Shown: positions 44,075 through 54,196 of the stretch, piece after piece
How positions within the stretch are numbered: position 1 is the stretch's first letter
How the letters are laid out: every line of letters begins with the position of its first letter
Position numbers and translations under genes: made by a program
The notes under the pieces: generated by a model
Database searches by the model: none
What the model saw: the letters and a program-made list of their open reading frames with translations, nothing else
Told to the model about the DNA's origin: nothing
NCBI GenBank assembly: GCA_963545565.1
Contig: CAUUJV010000002.1
Span: 1-64,000 of the forward strand
Length of the DNA: 64,000 nt
Direction: 5' to 3'
Source: CAUUJV01 sp963545565
Lineage (GTDB): Bacteria > Actinomycetota > Actinomycetes > Actinomycetales > Bifidobacteriaceae

Positions 44075-45871
44075 TTATGCAAGTTCCTTAATACGCTGTG
44101 CTATAACGGCAGCAGCGTCATCAATCGCCACTGATTGAGCATTAGAGCCATCACGATTACGAACTTCAAGAGTCCCATTCTCTACGGTGTCACGCCCTGC
44201 AACAACTACAAGTGGAATACCGATGAGCTCAGCATCGTTGAACTTTACGCCTGGAGAAACCTTTGGACGATCATCATAGATGACTTCGATTTCAGCCTCT
44301 TCAAGTTGTGCAACCAGCTTTTCTGCAGCATCAAATGCTTCCTTCTTCTTACCTGTGGCAAGCACGTGCACCTGAGCTGGAGCAACTGCGATTGGCCATG
44401 CTAAGCCCTTGTCATCATGATGATATTCAGCGATGCAGCTCATCACGCGGGAAACACCAATGCCGTAGCATCCCATCCATACTGGAACAGCCTTACCATT
44501 CTCATTGAGAACAGTCAGCCCCAATGCATTAGAATACTTAGTTCCAAGCTGGAAAACCTGACCAATTTCAACGCCACGCTCGAAGCTGAGTGCACCAGAA
44601 CCATCTGGGCTCTGGTCTCCTGAACGAACTTCCACTGCTTCAACAGTTCCGTCTGCTTCAAAATCACGGCCGAGTACAGCATGGAAAAGATGCATACCCT
44701 CTTGATCAGCACCAGTTAGCCATTCAGCGCCACGTGCAACATGCGGGTCAAGCAGATAACGTACTGCATTCTCATTGCCTGTTGCACGCCCCTGTGGCCC
44801 AAGAACCATTGGACCAATATAGCCTTTAACTAGCTCAGGATGCTTTGCAAGATCTTCTGAAGTTGCCTCCTCAATCTCTGCAGGCTCAAAGCTAGCCTCA
44901 AGGCGCTTCATATCTACCTGACGGTCTCCAGGAACACCAATAGCAACAAGTTCACGCTCACCATTTGGGTGATTCACAGCGATAATCAAATTCTTCAAAG
45001 TATCTGCTACCACCCATTCGCGCCCATCAGTGCGAGGATGCAAAGTATTTGCCTGAGCAACCAAAGTGTCGATAGTGGTTGAATCAGGAGTTTCAAGCGC
45101 CTCAGCTGCAGGAGTATTTGAAAAGTCTACTTCAGGAATTTCAGGCGTAGTCAAAGCTTCAACATTCCATGCCTTACCAGATGGCGCAAGCGCAAAAGTA
45201 TCTTCACCAATCGGAAGCGGAGCCAAGAACTCCTCAGAAGCAGAACCACCCATTGGACCAGATGTTGCATGAACAATAACGTACTTCACACCCAAACGGT
45301 CAAAAATGCGCATATATGCAGCGCGTTCTTCGTCATAAGACTTCTGCAAGCCCTCTTGATCAATATTAAAAGAGTAGGCATCCTTCATAATGAATTGACG
45401 CCCGCGAATCATGCCCGCGCGGGGGCGGAACTCATCACGATACTTGCCTTGAATTTGATAAAGAGTAACAGGCAAATCCTTGTATGAGGTGTACATGTCC
45501 TTAACCATCAAAGTGAACATTTCCTCATGCGTTGGAGCTAAAAGATAATCAGCATCGTGGCGATCTTTCAAGCGAAAGATATTGTCGCCATATTCTTCCC
45601 AACGATTTGTTGCCTCATAAGGCGCCTTTGGCATAAGGGCAGGAAAATGCACTTCCTGTGCGCCAATGCCCTCAATCTCTTCACGAATAATGGCTTCCAT
45701 CTTGTTAAGAACGCGCAAACCAAGAGGCAACCAAGAATACAGACCAGGGCCAATCTTACGAATATACCCAGCACGAATCAGCAGCTTAGCTGAATCAACA
45801 TCTGCATCGGATGGATCATCGCGCAACGTGCGCAAAAACAGGTTAGACATACGTAATGCTTTAGAGCTCAT
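44075..45871 (-). CDS. proS: Prolyl-tRNA synthetase (bacterial type with editing domain)
   Basis: 598-residue class II synthetase. Motif 1 region PGLYSWLPLGLRV, motif 2 RAGMIRGRQFIMKDAYSF and motif 3 GCYGIGVSRVMSC are clear. The INS editing domain lies between (about 215-385), clearing Ala-tRNA(Pro). The C-terminal anticodon domain ends VIAQRIKELA. A separate YbaK-type editing protein is encoded at 51960, suited to clear Cys-tRNA(Pro). Confidence 0.97.
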   Translation of the reverse strand: MSSKALRMSNLFLRTLRDDPSDADVDSAKLLIRAGYIRKIGPGLYSWLPLGLRVLNKMEAIIREEIEGIGAQEVHFPALMPKAPYEATNRWEEYGDNIFRLKDRHDADYLLAPTHEEMFTLMVKDMYTSYKDLPVTLYQIQGKYRDEFRPRAGMIRGRQFIMKDAYSFNIDQEGLQKSYDEERAAYMRIFDRLGVKYVIVHATSGPMGGSASEEFLAPLPIGEDTFALAPSGKAWNVEALTTPEIPEVDFSNTPAAEALETPDSTTIDTLVAQANTLHPRTDGREWVVADTLKNLIIAVNHPNGERELVAIGVPGDRQVDMKRLEASFEPAEIEEATSEDLAKHPELVKGYIGPMVLGPQGRATGNENAVRYLLDPHVARGAEWLTGADQEGMHLFHAVLGRDFEADGTVEAVEVRSGDQSPDGSGALSFERGVEIGQVFQLGTKYSNALGLTVLNENGKAVPVWMGCYGIGVSRVMSCIAEYHHDDKGLAWPIAVAPAQVHVLATGKKKEAFDAAEKLVAQLEEAEIEVIYDDRPKVSPGVKFNDAELIGIPLVVVAGRDTVENGTLEVRNRDGSNAQSVAIDDAAAVIAQRIKELA

Positions 45872-45949
45872 AGCCCTTCACATTATTAGTGTCAATAGAC
45901 ATTGAGAACTTACGCAAAGCCGCTAAGACAAAGCCAAATCCTGCGCTAA

Positions 45950-47407
45950 TTAGAATAAGTCTCCTTGGGAAAACTCACCGAATTCCCCAGCATCATGAGA
46001 ATCTTGATTGAGCATAGAGGCAGAAGCAAGCACAGAAGCATCTTGTTGACGCTTCACCACGGCTTCAGCACCCTCATAAGCAAGAATTGCGCTCGCAGCC
46101 GCAGAATCCGCACGAAGTTGAGAATCAAGCAAAACAGCATCCTGCGAAACATTGAACGCACGGCCAGTAATACCTACTAAATGCAACCCACTAAGACTTT
46201 GCACACGAGAAAGAGCTACATAACCCATGCCTGGCGCAAAGGTGCGCCGTAAATCCATCACAGCACTATCTAACGTCATGCCTTGAGACTTGTGAACCGT
46301 AATTCCCCAAGCACAGCGCAATGGAACTTGGCTTACCACTGCGAGCACAACGTCCCCATCAGTCATTTCCCAATCAGCAGGCTTAAGTGTAACAGTATGA
46401 CCGTTTTCAAACTCAACTATTGGCCATCCGCCCTTGTTTTTGCGCGCAAAACCAACCACAGTACCCACAGAACCGTTGACATACTGCTTGTCTTGATCAT
46501 TGCGCAGGGCCATCACCACAGCACCTTTTTTAAGCACCAAGGTTTCAGGAGCCAGCATATTCTTCTTCAAGCGCTCAACTAGCTGTGCAGATCCGCCAGA
46601 TTCAGCGTGATAGATATGCTCTTCCTCTTCAATCTCAGCCAAGCGCGAGGTGTTAAGCATATCTGCCTGCTTGTTCACTGGAAAAAGGTAAACAGCATTA
46701 TGATGCTCATCCGGGAATTTACCGATGCGTGTAGCAAGGGTGTCGCAATCTTCCTGCGTAACAGAATTTTCGCGAATATCCGTCAAAATAGTAAGTAGCT
46801 GGCCATCATCCTGACGGTGCTGTTCAGTCAGATAACAAATAACAGGCTCAAGTACATCCCAAACAAGAGATTCCGTAACGAAACCTTCGGGGTTCTTTCC
46901 TGCTTCAATGTATCGCTTACGAGATTCTATAAATTCAAGCGACGGTTCAATCACATCGGAATTACGGCGAGAGCTGCTGACAGGAGGAAGCTGGAAGAAA
47001 TCGCCAGAAAGCACAATTTGCATCCCGCCAAAGGGCGCATCATTCCTGCGAACTTTTCTGCATACCTCATCCACTAGATCAAGTAGCCATGCATGCAGCA
47101 TCGAAGCCTCATCGATGATAAGAATATCCGTATTTTTGATTGCTTTACGGCGCCTAGTACGAATCTGCTTAAGCAGTGAATCGTTCAAATACGTTGCAAC
47201 ACCTAAACCACTCCACGAGTGAATAGTCTGGCCATTAATATGTGTTGCTGCAATGCCTGTGGAAGCTGTAACCGCAACGGTGTAACCCTGCGAACGTGCG
47301 TGAGCAATAAATTCATTAAGAACATACGTTTTACCAGCGCCAGGTGCACCCGTCAAATAAACAGGTGCACCAGCGTTAAGTATTGCTAGTGCTTCACTTT
47401 GGAGCAA
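45950..47407 (-). CDS. PIF1-like ATP-dependent DNA helicase
   Basis: 485 residues, superfamily IB. Walker A is YLTGAPGAGKTYVLNEF near the N-terminus, followed by TASTGIAATHINGQTIHSW, Walker B ILIIDEASM, then LSGDFFQLPPV. The C-terminal motifs are WGITVHKSQGMTLD and GMGYVALSRVQSLSGLHL. Such proteins unwind G-quadruplexes or R-loops in other organisms; the role in bifidobacteria is not established. It lies 28 nt after orn on the same strand. The product is compact, and no extra domain is seen. Confidence 0.92.
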   Translation of the reverse strand: MLQSEALAILNAGAPVYLTGAPGAGKTYVLNEFIAHARSQGYTVAVTASTGIAATHINGQTIHSWSGLGVATYLNDSLLKQIRTRRRKAIKNTDILIIDEASMLHAWLLDLVDEVCRKVRRNDAPFGGMQIVLSGDFFQLPPVSSSRRNSDVIEPSLEFIESRKRYIEAGKNPEGFVTESLVWDVLEPVICYLTEQHRQDDGQLLTILTDIRENSVTQEDCDTLATRIGKFPDEHHNAVYLFPVNKQADMLNTSRLAEIEEEEHIYHAESGGSAQLVERLKKNMLAPETLVLKKGAVVMALRNDQDKQYVNGSVGTVVGFARKNKGGWPIVEFENGHTVTLKPADWEMTDGDVVLAVVSQVPLRCAWGITVHKSQGMTLDSAVMDLRRTFAPGMGYVALSRVQSLSGLHLVGITGRAFNVSQDAVLLDSQLRADSAAASAILAYEGAEAVVKRQQDASVLASASMLNQDSHDAGEFGEFSQGDLF

Positions 47408-47435
47408 TTGAGCGTTTTACCTCTACTCAGTATTT

Positions 47436-48143
47436 TTAATATCCAGCCTTTTGAGGAGTTGAAGGGTCAGTTAAAGCTTCGCCTTCCTCCTCATATATGC
47501 GCAAAAGACTCGTTGCCTCCACATTAGCTGCCCCTGCTTGAGCCTCCTCTAGCGTCGGGCCAGGCTGAGGAACCATAATCATATTGCGGTAATAACGCAG
47601 CTCATCCATGGATTCAATGATATCTGCAAGAGCACGATGCCCCCCATGCTTTTCAGGCTTATTCAAATAAACATTGGGGTACCAACGGCGCAAAAGCTCC
47701 TTCAATGTGCTCACGTCAATAACACGATAATGCAGCAAATTCATGAGTTCAGGCATAAAGTGATCGAGGAACTTCTTGTCAGACCCGATTGAATTTCCAG
47801 CCAAGTGAGCTTTGCCCTTATCTTCTGAAGGAAGGAACGGCTTAACATATTCGATTACCTGGTTTTGAGCCTCAGCAAGAACCAAACCACGAGCCATTTC
47901 ATCAATCAAACCAGAAGACGTATGCATTTGGCGCACAAAGTCTCCCATGTGTTCCATTGCAGCATCAGATGGCTTAATCACTAAATCAATGCCCTTATCA
48001 AGTACATTGAAGTTAAAGTCAGTTGGAACTACTGAGATTTCGCATAGTTCATCATGGAAAATATCGAGCCCAGTCATTTCACAATCAATCCAAATTAAAC
48101 GCGATTCCTCTGGAGTGAATGTCACATCATCCTTCGTTGCCAT
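47436..48143 (-). CDS. orn: Oligoribonuclease
   Basis: A 235-residue DEDDh exonuclease that degrades 2-5-nt RNAs and pGpG. Exo I is IWIDCEMTGLD, Exo II AGNSIGSDKKFLDHFMPEL, Exo III HRALADIIESMDELRYYR. A C-terminal extension of about 35 residues, rich in Glu and Ala, goes beyond the E. coli length. It starts a minus-strand pair with the PIF1-like gene and is divergent from the alpha-glucosidase gene. Confidence 0.95.
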   Translation of the reverse strand: MATKDDVTFTPEESRLIWIDCEMTGLDIFHDELCEISVVPTDFNFNVLDKGIDLVIKPSDAAMEHMGDFVRQMHTSSGLIDEMARGLVLAEAQNQVIEYVKPFLPSEDKGKAHLAGNSIGSDKKFLDHFMPELMNLLHYRVIDVSTLKELLRRWYPNVYLNKPEKHGGHRALADIIESMDELRYYRNMIMVPQPGPTLEEAQAGAANVEATSLLRIYEEEGEALTDPSTPQKAGY

Positions 48144-48289
48144 GAGTCGAGCCTTCTATCCATTATTACCTTTGATGACTTTTCAGATTACTGCGCAGCA
48201 CAGACTCGCGAGATAGCGTTTTGAGCATCGCATCAGTTACCCTAATTCATGGAATATTTCAGAATTACATATCCGACGAAGGATTCCTC

Positions 48290-50083
48290 ATGACATCCCA
48301 AAATCTCGAAGCTACAGCTGCTTCCGAAGAATTAGAACGTGCGCTTATTCCTGAGTGGTGGGAGCAGGCTGTTGTATATCAGATTTACCCTCGTTCTTTT
48401 GCTGATACCACAGGTTCTGGTCTTGGCGATATTCGCGGTATTACTTCGCGTATGGATTACCTGAAGAAGCTTGGGGTAGACGCTATTTGGCTCAGCCCAT
48501 TTTACCCATCAGCCTTGGCAGATGGCGGATACGATGTTGCAGACTATCGCAATGTTGACCCAAAGCTCGGTACAATGGACGACTTCGATGAGATGGCGAA
48601 AGCAGCTCATAGCAATGACATTCGCGTGATTGTGGACATTGTTCCTAATCACTCCTCTAACTTGCACCCATGGTTCCAAGAGGCTCTCAAAGCTGCGTCT
48701 GGCTCTCCAGAACGCGAACGATACATTTTCCGAGATGGACGCGGAGAAAATGGCGAAATTCCTCCAACGAACTGGCAAAGTCATTTTGGTGGCCCTGCAT
48801 GGACTCGTGTAGAAGACGGTCAGTGGTATTTGCACCTCTTTGCCGTTGAGCAGCCTGATTGGAACTGGAATAATCCTGAAATTCATGAGGATTTTAAGAA
48901 AACCCTGCGATTCTGGAGCAACCACGGAGCAGACGGTTTCCGCATTGACGTAGCTCACGCTTTAACAAAAGATTTAGACCGCGCCGACCTCGATGATTTC
49001 CCTGTTATCGGCGATTATTTGCCAACGGATGGTTCTCACCCACTCTTCGATCGCAACGAAGTGCATGATGTCTACCGTGAATGGCGCAAGGTGTTCAATG
49101 AATATAATCCTCCTCGATTCGCCGTGGCTGAGGCGTGGGTAAATCCGGCACGCCAGTATCTTTATGCAAGTCGAGATGAACTTGGGCAGATTTTCAATTT
49201 TGAGTTTGCTCGCATGAATTGGGTTCGCGACGAGTTCCATCTGGCTATTGAAGAGGGTCTTGCTGCTTCAAAGCGCGCACATTCTCCTGCAACGTGGGTA
49301 ATGAGCAATCATGATTGGGTTCGCCATGCTTCTCGCTACGCAATTCCACAAGTTTCTTCCCCTCGACTCCACCAATTTGTTAAAGATTGGCTGATGCGCG
49401 ATGGTAAAGCGTATGAGGAAAATCGTGAAGTTGGTACGCGTCGTTCACGTGCTGCTTTGCTGATGGAAATGGCTTTGCCTGGTTCTGCATATGTGTATCA
49501 AGGCGAAGAACTTGGACTTTTTGAGGTGGCTGATATTCCGTGGGATAAGTTGGAAGATCCTTCAGCATTCAACACAAGCCGTAACACTACTGATAAGGGT
49601 CGCGATGGCTGCCGCGTTCCACTTCCTTGGATATCTAGCGACGCTCCTCAACTCGCAAATCCTGCTGATGAGTTCGGCGCAGGCGGTTCATTTGGATTCT
49701 CCCCAGCGAATGCTGAGGAAGCCCCACATTTGCCTCAGCCAAAGTGGTATGCAGATTTTGCTGTAGATAAGGAAGAAACAGACGATTCCTCCATGCTCAC
49801 CTTCTATCGCACAGTCCTTAAGCTCCGCCATGAATTGCAGACCGATGATACGAGTTTGACATGGCTTCCTGAAGATCAGCCAAGCTCAATTCCAGATGGA
49901 GCAGACGGTCATAATGGCGGTGTGCTTGCATATTCTCGAACAAACGGTTGGGCAAATATCACTAATTTCTCAGCTGCACCTGCCAAACTTCCAGAAGGAA
50001 AACTCATCATCGCGAGTGGAGAGCTCACTCCTGAGGGGCAGCTTCCTCAAGACACATCCGCATGGGTTCAGCTGCACGAGTAG
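48290..50083 (+). CDS. GH13 alpha-glucosidase (oligo-1,6-glucosidase type)
   Basis: GAAGGATTCCTC precedes the chosen ATG. The 597-residue cytosolic enzyme splits alpha-glucosides such as isomaltose or maltose. Catalytic residues are D220 (GFRIDVAH), E281 (AVAEAWV) and the H341-D342 pair (SNHDWVRH). VVYQIYPRSFADTTGSGLGDIRG (28-50) is the family opening, and DIVPNHSS follows conserved region I. It is close to the bifidobacterial AglA/AglB proteins. No LacI-type site was seen in the short divergent promoter. Confidence 0.93.
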   Translation: MTSQNLEATAASEELERALIPEWWEQAVVYQIYPRSFADTTGSGLGDIRGITSRMDYLKKLGVDAIWLSPFYPSALADGGYDVADYRNVDPKLGTMDDFDEMAKAAHSNDIRVIVDIVPNHSSNLHPWFQEALKAASGSPERERYIFRDGRGENGEIPPTNWQSHFGGPAWTRVEDGQWYLHLFAVEQPDWNWNNPEIHEDFKKTLRFWSNHGADGFRIDVAHALTKDLDRADLDDFPVIGDYLPTDGSHPLFDRNEVHDVYREWRKVFNEYNPPRFAVAEAWVNPARQYLYASRDELGQIFNFEFARMNWVRDEFHLAIEEGLAASKRAHSPATWVMSNHDWVRHASRYAIPQVSSPRLHQFVKDWLMRDGKAYEENREVGTRRSRAALLMEMALPGSAYVYQGEELGLFEVADIPWDKLEDPSAFNTSRNTTDKGRDGCRVPLPWISSDAPQLANPADEFGAGGSFGFSPANAEEAPHLPQPKWYADFAVDKEETDDSSMLTFYRTVLKLRHELQTDDTSLTWLPEDQPSSIPDGADGHNGGVLAYSRTNGWANITNFSAAPAKLPEGKLIIASGELTPEGQLPQDTSAWVQLHE

Positions 50084-50143
50084 CCTTGCTGAAGTCAGCG
50101 TAATTTACTCGCGAATGAGTGCCCTCTATGAAAGAATGGAAAT

Positions 50144-50677
50144 ATGAAAGCAATTATGCATACAACGATGGGCGATATCACCATCGAATTATTTGAAAAT
50201 GATGCTCCTAATACCGTGGCTAACTTCGTTGGCCTTGCAACTGGTGAAAAGGAATGGGCGGACCCTCTGACCGGAGAGAAGTCCAATGAACCTTTCTACA
50301 ACGGATTGACTTTCCACCGTATTATCAAGGACTTCATGATCCAGGGCGGTTGCCCACTTGGCACAGGCACTGGTGGTCCTGGCTACAATTTTGATGACGA
50401 AATCAACTCTCATAAATTCGATAAGCCATTCATTCTTGCCATGGCAAACGCTGGACTCCGTCGCGGAGCCGATGGCCAAATTCATGGCACGAACGGCTCT
50501 CAGTTCTTCATCACAACTGTTCCTACTCCTTGGCTCGATGGACACCACACTATTTTTGGTGAGGTAACTGATGAAGCTTCCCAGAAGGTAGTTGCAGATA
50601 TCGATGCAGTTCGCACCGGCCGCGGTGATCAGCCAGTAGAGCCAGTAATGATTGAAACCATCGATATCATTAAGTAG
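50144..50677 (+). CDS. Cyclophilin-type peptidyl-prolyl cis-trans isomerase
   Basis: A 177-residue cytosolic protein without signal peptide. Active-site motifs are FHRIIKDFMIQGGCP, the GTGGPGYNFDDE loop and NGSQFFITTVPTPWLDGHHT. It follows the alpha-glucosidase by 60 nt and is closed by a strong terminator. Role is protein folding. Confidence 0.95.
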   Translation: MKAIMHTTMGDITIELFENDAPNTVANFVGLATGEKEWADPLTGEKSNEPFYNGLTFHRIIKDFMIQGGCPLGTGTGGPGYNFDDEINSHKFDKPFILAMANAGLRRGADGQIHGTNGSQFFITTVPTPWLDGHHTIFGEVTDEASQKVVADIDAVRTGRGDQPVEPVMIETIDIIK

Positions 50678-50716
50678 TTTTCTAGCTTTTCAATAATTAC
50701 TTGAAAGATAAAAAGT

Positions 50717-50752
50717 AAGAGGATAACGGGAAATCACTCTCGCTATCCTCTT
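50717..50752 (+). terminator. Intrinsic terminator after the cyclophilin gene
   Basis: AAGAGGATA pairs with TATCCTCTT around an 18-nt loop, then GTATTTATTTTTTTG. It is 40 nt past the stop and lies between convergent genes. Confidence 0.85.
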
Positions 50753-50788
50753 TGTATTTATTTTTTTGCTTATCTTCTGTCTTATCTC

Positions 50789-51865
50789 TTATCGATTTTC
50801 AGCATCAATAGATTCATTCTCATTGCACCACTTATCAAACACTTTTAATGCCTTATCAATTTCTCGTTCAAAGCGCTCATAATTCCACTTGGACGCATCA
50901 TCTTCAGAATCATCATTATTCCTACTAAATTCGGCCAGTATACCCATTATTGGGTAATGTCCTTTTTGTGATCGATATTTAAGGCCATTGTCGATATCAA
51001 TATATTGAGCAAAATCTTTACGGCTTTTCTTCTCATCAATCCAGTCGTGGCGAACCACAAGATTAGCTAGAAGATTAGTGGAATCTTTCTGATTCCGATT
51101 AACCTGCTGCACATCAACGTGCACTGGCAACGATGTTCCCTCCACTTTGTTCTCAACATTTAATGCCAATACCCAATGACCGCCGTTACGATTGTCCTGA
51201 TAATCATACCAGCCTTGTCTTTCTGGATACTTCTCTTGTGCTAAATACTTAAAGAATCCTGCAAAATCATTAGAATTCCATTCACCCAAGACGCGGTCTC
51301 TAAACCGGTGATATTGATTATGCAAATCTCTAATATGCTCAACGTAGTCAGCTAGAATTGCGTTCCCAATCTCTTCACTTCCGAGCTCATCATTAAGAAT
51401 TTCATAGATTTCATGAATACTGAGCAACACATCAACGATTCCTAGCTTCTCGTTAATAGATTTAAGCTCTGAAGACGTTAAAATACTTGTTTTGTAATAG
51501 ACTACGCGAATATTAATGTCATTCCCATCGATATCTTTTAGAAGCTACTCTTTATATCGTTCTATCTGATTGTCATGATCTTTGCTATTTGTTTTATCTT
51601 CTATAATTACTTGAAACTTTTCTGATTTATATTCCAAAGTGAGAAGTATATCAATGTGATAAGTTTGTCGCTCAACATCTACTACTGAGATATCTGAGCT
51701 GTCATCAACATCGATGAATTTTCTGAGCATCGCTTGTGACGCTCGTTTCACCTGAGAATCATCAGAATTGTAATTTGCGCAGAGCCACGCAATGAAGGCA
51801 TCCTGAGACAACTCAGACGTTGCATAGTCAAAAAGATTTGTTGAAGGATTGTTCTTATCAGTCAT
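50789..51865 (-). pseudogene. PD-(D/E)XK nuclease-like gene interrupted by one in-frame TAG
   Basis: GAGGTTCA precedes the ATG at 51865. The first 106 codons (TSELSQDAFIAWLCANYN, then YHIDILLTLEY and VIIEDKTNSKDHDNQIERY) carry the D...E-x-K core of the PD-(D/E)XK superfamily. A TAG at 51545-51547 follows ERYKE. The same frame continues 38 codons into the next open segment (VVYYKTSILTS onward), which runs 213 codons to the end at 50789. Read through, the protein has 358 positions, the usual size for this stand-alone family. The mutated codon was probably CAG or GAG. Such proteins are often orphan, defence-like nucleases. Confidence 0.82.
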
Positions 51866-51959
51866 TGAACCTCCTCGTAAATGAAAGATGCCTAGCCCCA
51901 CAAAAGTGAAATACAGTCTATCCTTTCGGTAGAAACTATAGCTTGGGGGGGGAGAGATT

Positions 51960-52469
51960 GTGCCTAATCCATATATACAGCGCATGCAAGAAATGCAGAT
52001 TCCTTTTGAGATCAAGGAGCACTCAGCAGTATGGCATATGGAAGATGCCCAGAAACTCAATAACGGCAATGAAATTGGTTTTCTACCAGTCAAGAATCTT
52101 CTTCTTGCGAATCATTCAACAAACCACCCAGCGGGAGAATTCTATCTTGTGCTTAGTTTGCCCGATGAGAAAATTAAATTTGGCCAGCTTGCCCGTAAGG
52201 TTGGAATAAGCCGAAGTCAGTTGAAGTTTGCAACTCCCAAAGAGCTCGATACGCTTCTTCACACAGTTCCCGGAATGGTTAGTCCACTCATCGTGGAGCG
52301 AAATCAGCCAATTCAGATTATTATCAGTCAAATGCTCTCTCAAGCGGGCTCGGAAACACTTGGAATGCATGGTGAATCAAACACACAGACAATCACCATG
52401 ACATATGAATCACTTATGAAATTCTTGACAGAGCTAGAATATGCTCCTCACGTCATTGATCTTTCTTGA
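51960..52469 (+). CDS. YbaK/ProX-type aminoacyl-tRNA editing protein
   Basis: GTG start with G7AGAG upstream; 169 residues. The fold is that of the YbaK/prolyl-tRNA editing superfamily: NLLLANHSTNHPAGEFYLVL, FGQLARKVGISRSQLKFATP, and a GMVSPL motif where relatives have GxxxP. It likely clears misacylated tRNA (Cys- or Ala-tRNA(Pro)) in trans to ProS. A conserved lysine at the usual active-site place (PVKNLLL) supports catalysis. Single gene with its own terminator. Confidence 0.85.
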   Translation: MPNPYIQRMQEMQIPFEIKEHSAVWHMEDAQKLNNGNEIGFLPVKNLLLANHSTNHPAGEFYLVLSLPDEKIKFGQLARKVGISRSQLKFATPKELDTLLHTVPGMVSPLIVERNQPIQIIISQMLSQAGSETLGMHGESNTQTITMTYESLMKFLTELEYAPHVIDLS

Positions 52470-52508
52470 GACAAAATTAATTACTAAAAGTGTCCACACA
52501 ATATATAT

Positions 52509-52544
52509 AAAATGGCTGCCTTCAATAAAGAAAGCAGCCATTTT
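52509..52544. terminator. Bidirectional terminator between the editing gene and guaB
   Basis: AAAATGGCTGC pairs perfectly with GCAGCCATTTT around a 14-nt loop, with A-rich and T-rich flanks on the proper sides for both convergent genes. Confidence 0.85.
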
Positions 52545-52573
52545 AGAGAATCTATTTAGAATATTTTAGTAAT

Positions 52574-54112
52574 CTACTCGTGGAAGCCTGTATAGTTTGG
52601 AGCTTCCTTTGTCATCACGATGTCGTGTGGGTGAGATTCGCGCAAACCAGCATCAGTGATACGAATAAACTTGCCGTTCTGCTTAAGCTGCTCAATAGTG
52701 CGAGCGCCAGTGTAGAACATTGTCTGATGTAAACCACCAACAAGTTCGTAAAGTACATAGTTGAGTGGTCCGCGGTATGGTACTTCGCCTTCAACGCCCT
52801 CAGGAACAACCTTGTCGTTGCTGGTGACGTCTGCCTGGAAGTAACGATCCTTGGAATAGCTCTTCTTACCACGAGGAGCCATTGCACCGAGAGAACCCAT
52901 GCCACGATAAATCTTGTACTGCTTACCATGAAGCAGAACTTTCTCACCAGGAGCTTCTTCAGTTCCTGCGAGTAAGCCACCGAGCATAACAGTGTCTGCA
53001 CCTGCAACGATTGCCTTAGCAATATCTCCAGAATAGTGAATACCACCATCTGCAATAAGTGGAATACCTGCTGGGCGGCAAGCCAAAGAGGAATCATAAA
53101 CAGCTGTGAGCTGTGGAACACCAATACCCGCAACAACGCGAGTAGTGCAGATGGAGCCTGGGCCCACGCCAACCTTCACTGCGTCTACACCTGCATCAAT
53201 GAGAGCCTGAGCACCTTCACGTGTTGCAACGTTTCCACCGATAATGTCAACATTCTTGAATGCAGAGTCAGCCTTCAAACGTTCAATCATTTCAAGCATA
53301 AGCCTTGCATGGCCGTGAGCGGTATCTACAACGAGTGCATCTACGCCAGCTTCCATCAAAGCTGTGCAACGCTGCCAAGCATCGCCAAAGAAGCCAACAG
53401 CAGCAGCTACACGCAAACGTCCTTGCTCATCCTTAGTAGCATCTGGATACTGCTCAGTCTTTACGAAATCTTTCACAGTAATCAGACCAGCAAGCTTGCC
53501 ATTAGCGTCAATCAAAGGAAGCTTCTCAACTTTATGAGCTGCGAGAAGACGATGCGCATCTTCCTTAGTGATATCTGCAGGTCCCGTGACCAGATTGTCC
53601 TTGGTCATAACGTCTTTGACCTTCAAAGTGTCAAAGTCTGCAGGATTCACGAAGCGCATATCACGATTAGTAATAATACCTACCAAATGGTCTTCAGAAT
53701 CTACGACTGGAAGACCAGAAACATGGTACGCAGCGCAGAGCTTATCAAGATCGGTCAAAGTTGCTTCAGGGGTTACGGTAAGCGGATTGGAAATCATTCC
53801 AGACTCGCTGCGCTTTACGATATCAACCTGATTAGCTTGGTCTTCAATGCTCAAATTACGATGAAGAACACCAATTCCACCATTACGAGCCATAGCAATT
53901 GCCATCTGAGCTTCGGTAACTGTATCCATTGCTGCAGAAAGCACTGGAGACTTCAAAGTGATGTTGCGGCTAAGGCGTGTGGTTGTGTCTACTTCAGAAG
54001 GGATAACGTCTGATTCCACAGGAAGAAGGAGAACGTCATCATAAGCCAAACCAAGTTTCTGGAAAGGCGATGGGAGGGGCAAATACTGTTCAGAAGAATT
54101 ATCTTGAGCCAT
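52574..54112 (-). CDS. guaB: Inosine-5'-monophosphate dehydrogenase
   Basis: Oxidises IMP to XMP, the committed step to GTP. The ATG at 54112 is used (GTG at 54118 in frame). The 512 residues show LTYDD-like AYDDVLLLPVESDV, the two CBS domains (about 100-225), the active-site loop GPGSICTTRVVAGIG with the catalytic cysteine, and the flap GSLGAMAPRGKKSYSKDRY. A leader of about 75 nt precedes it; no riboswitch was recognised. Confidence 0.97.
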   Translation of the reverse strand: MAQDNSSEQYLPLPSPFQKLGLAYDDVLLLPVESDVIPSEVDTTTRLSRNITLKSPVLSAAMDTVTEAQMAIAMARNGGIGVLHRNLSIEDQANQVDIVKRSESGMISNPLTVTPEATLTDLDKLCAAYHVSGLPVVDSEDHLVGIITNRDMRFVNPADFDTLKVKDVMTKDNLVTGPADITKEDAHRLLAAHKVEKLPLIDANGKLAGLITVKDFVKTEQYPDATKDEQGRLRVAAAVGFFGDAWQRCTALMEAGVDALVVDTAHGHARLMLEMIERLKADSAFKNVDIIGGNVATREGAQALIDAGVDAVKVGVGPGSICTTRVVAGIGVPQLTAVYDSSLACRPAGIPLIADGGIHYSGDIAKAIVAGADTVMLGGLLAGTEEAPGEKVLLHGKQYKIYRGMGSLGAMAPRGKKSYSKDRYFQADVTSNDKVVPEGVEGEVPYRGPLNYVLYELVGGLHQTMFYTGARTIEQLKQNGKFIRITDAGLRESHPHDIVMTKEAPNYTGFHE

Positions 54113-54196
54113 AAACACACTTTAAATAACTCCCCTGACTTATCGCGTTCAGGAAATGTCGAAAAATTATTCAGAGCTTTCCTTAATTAATTAGAA

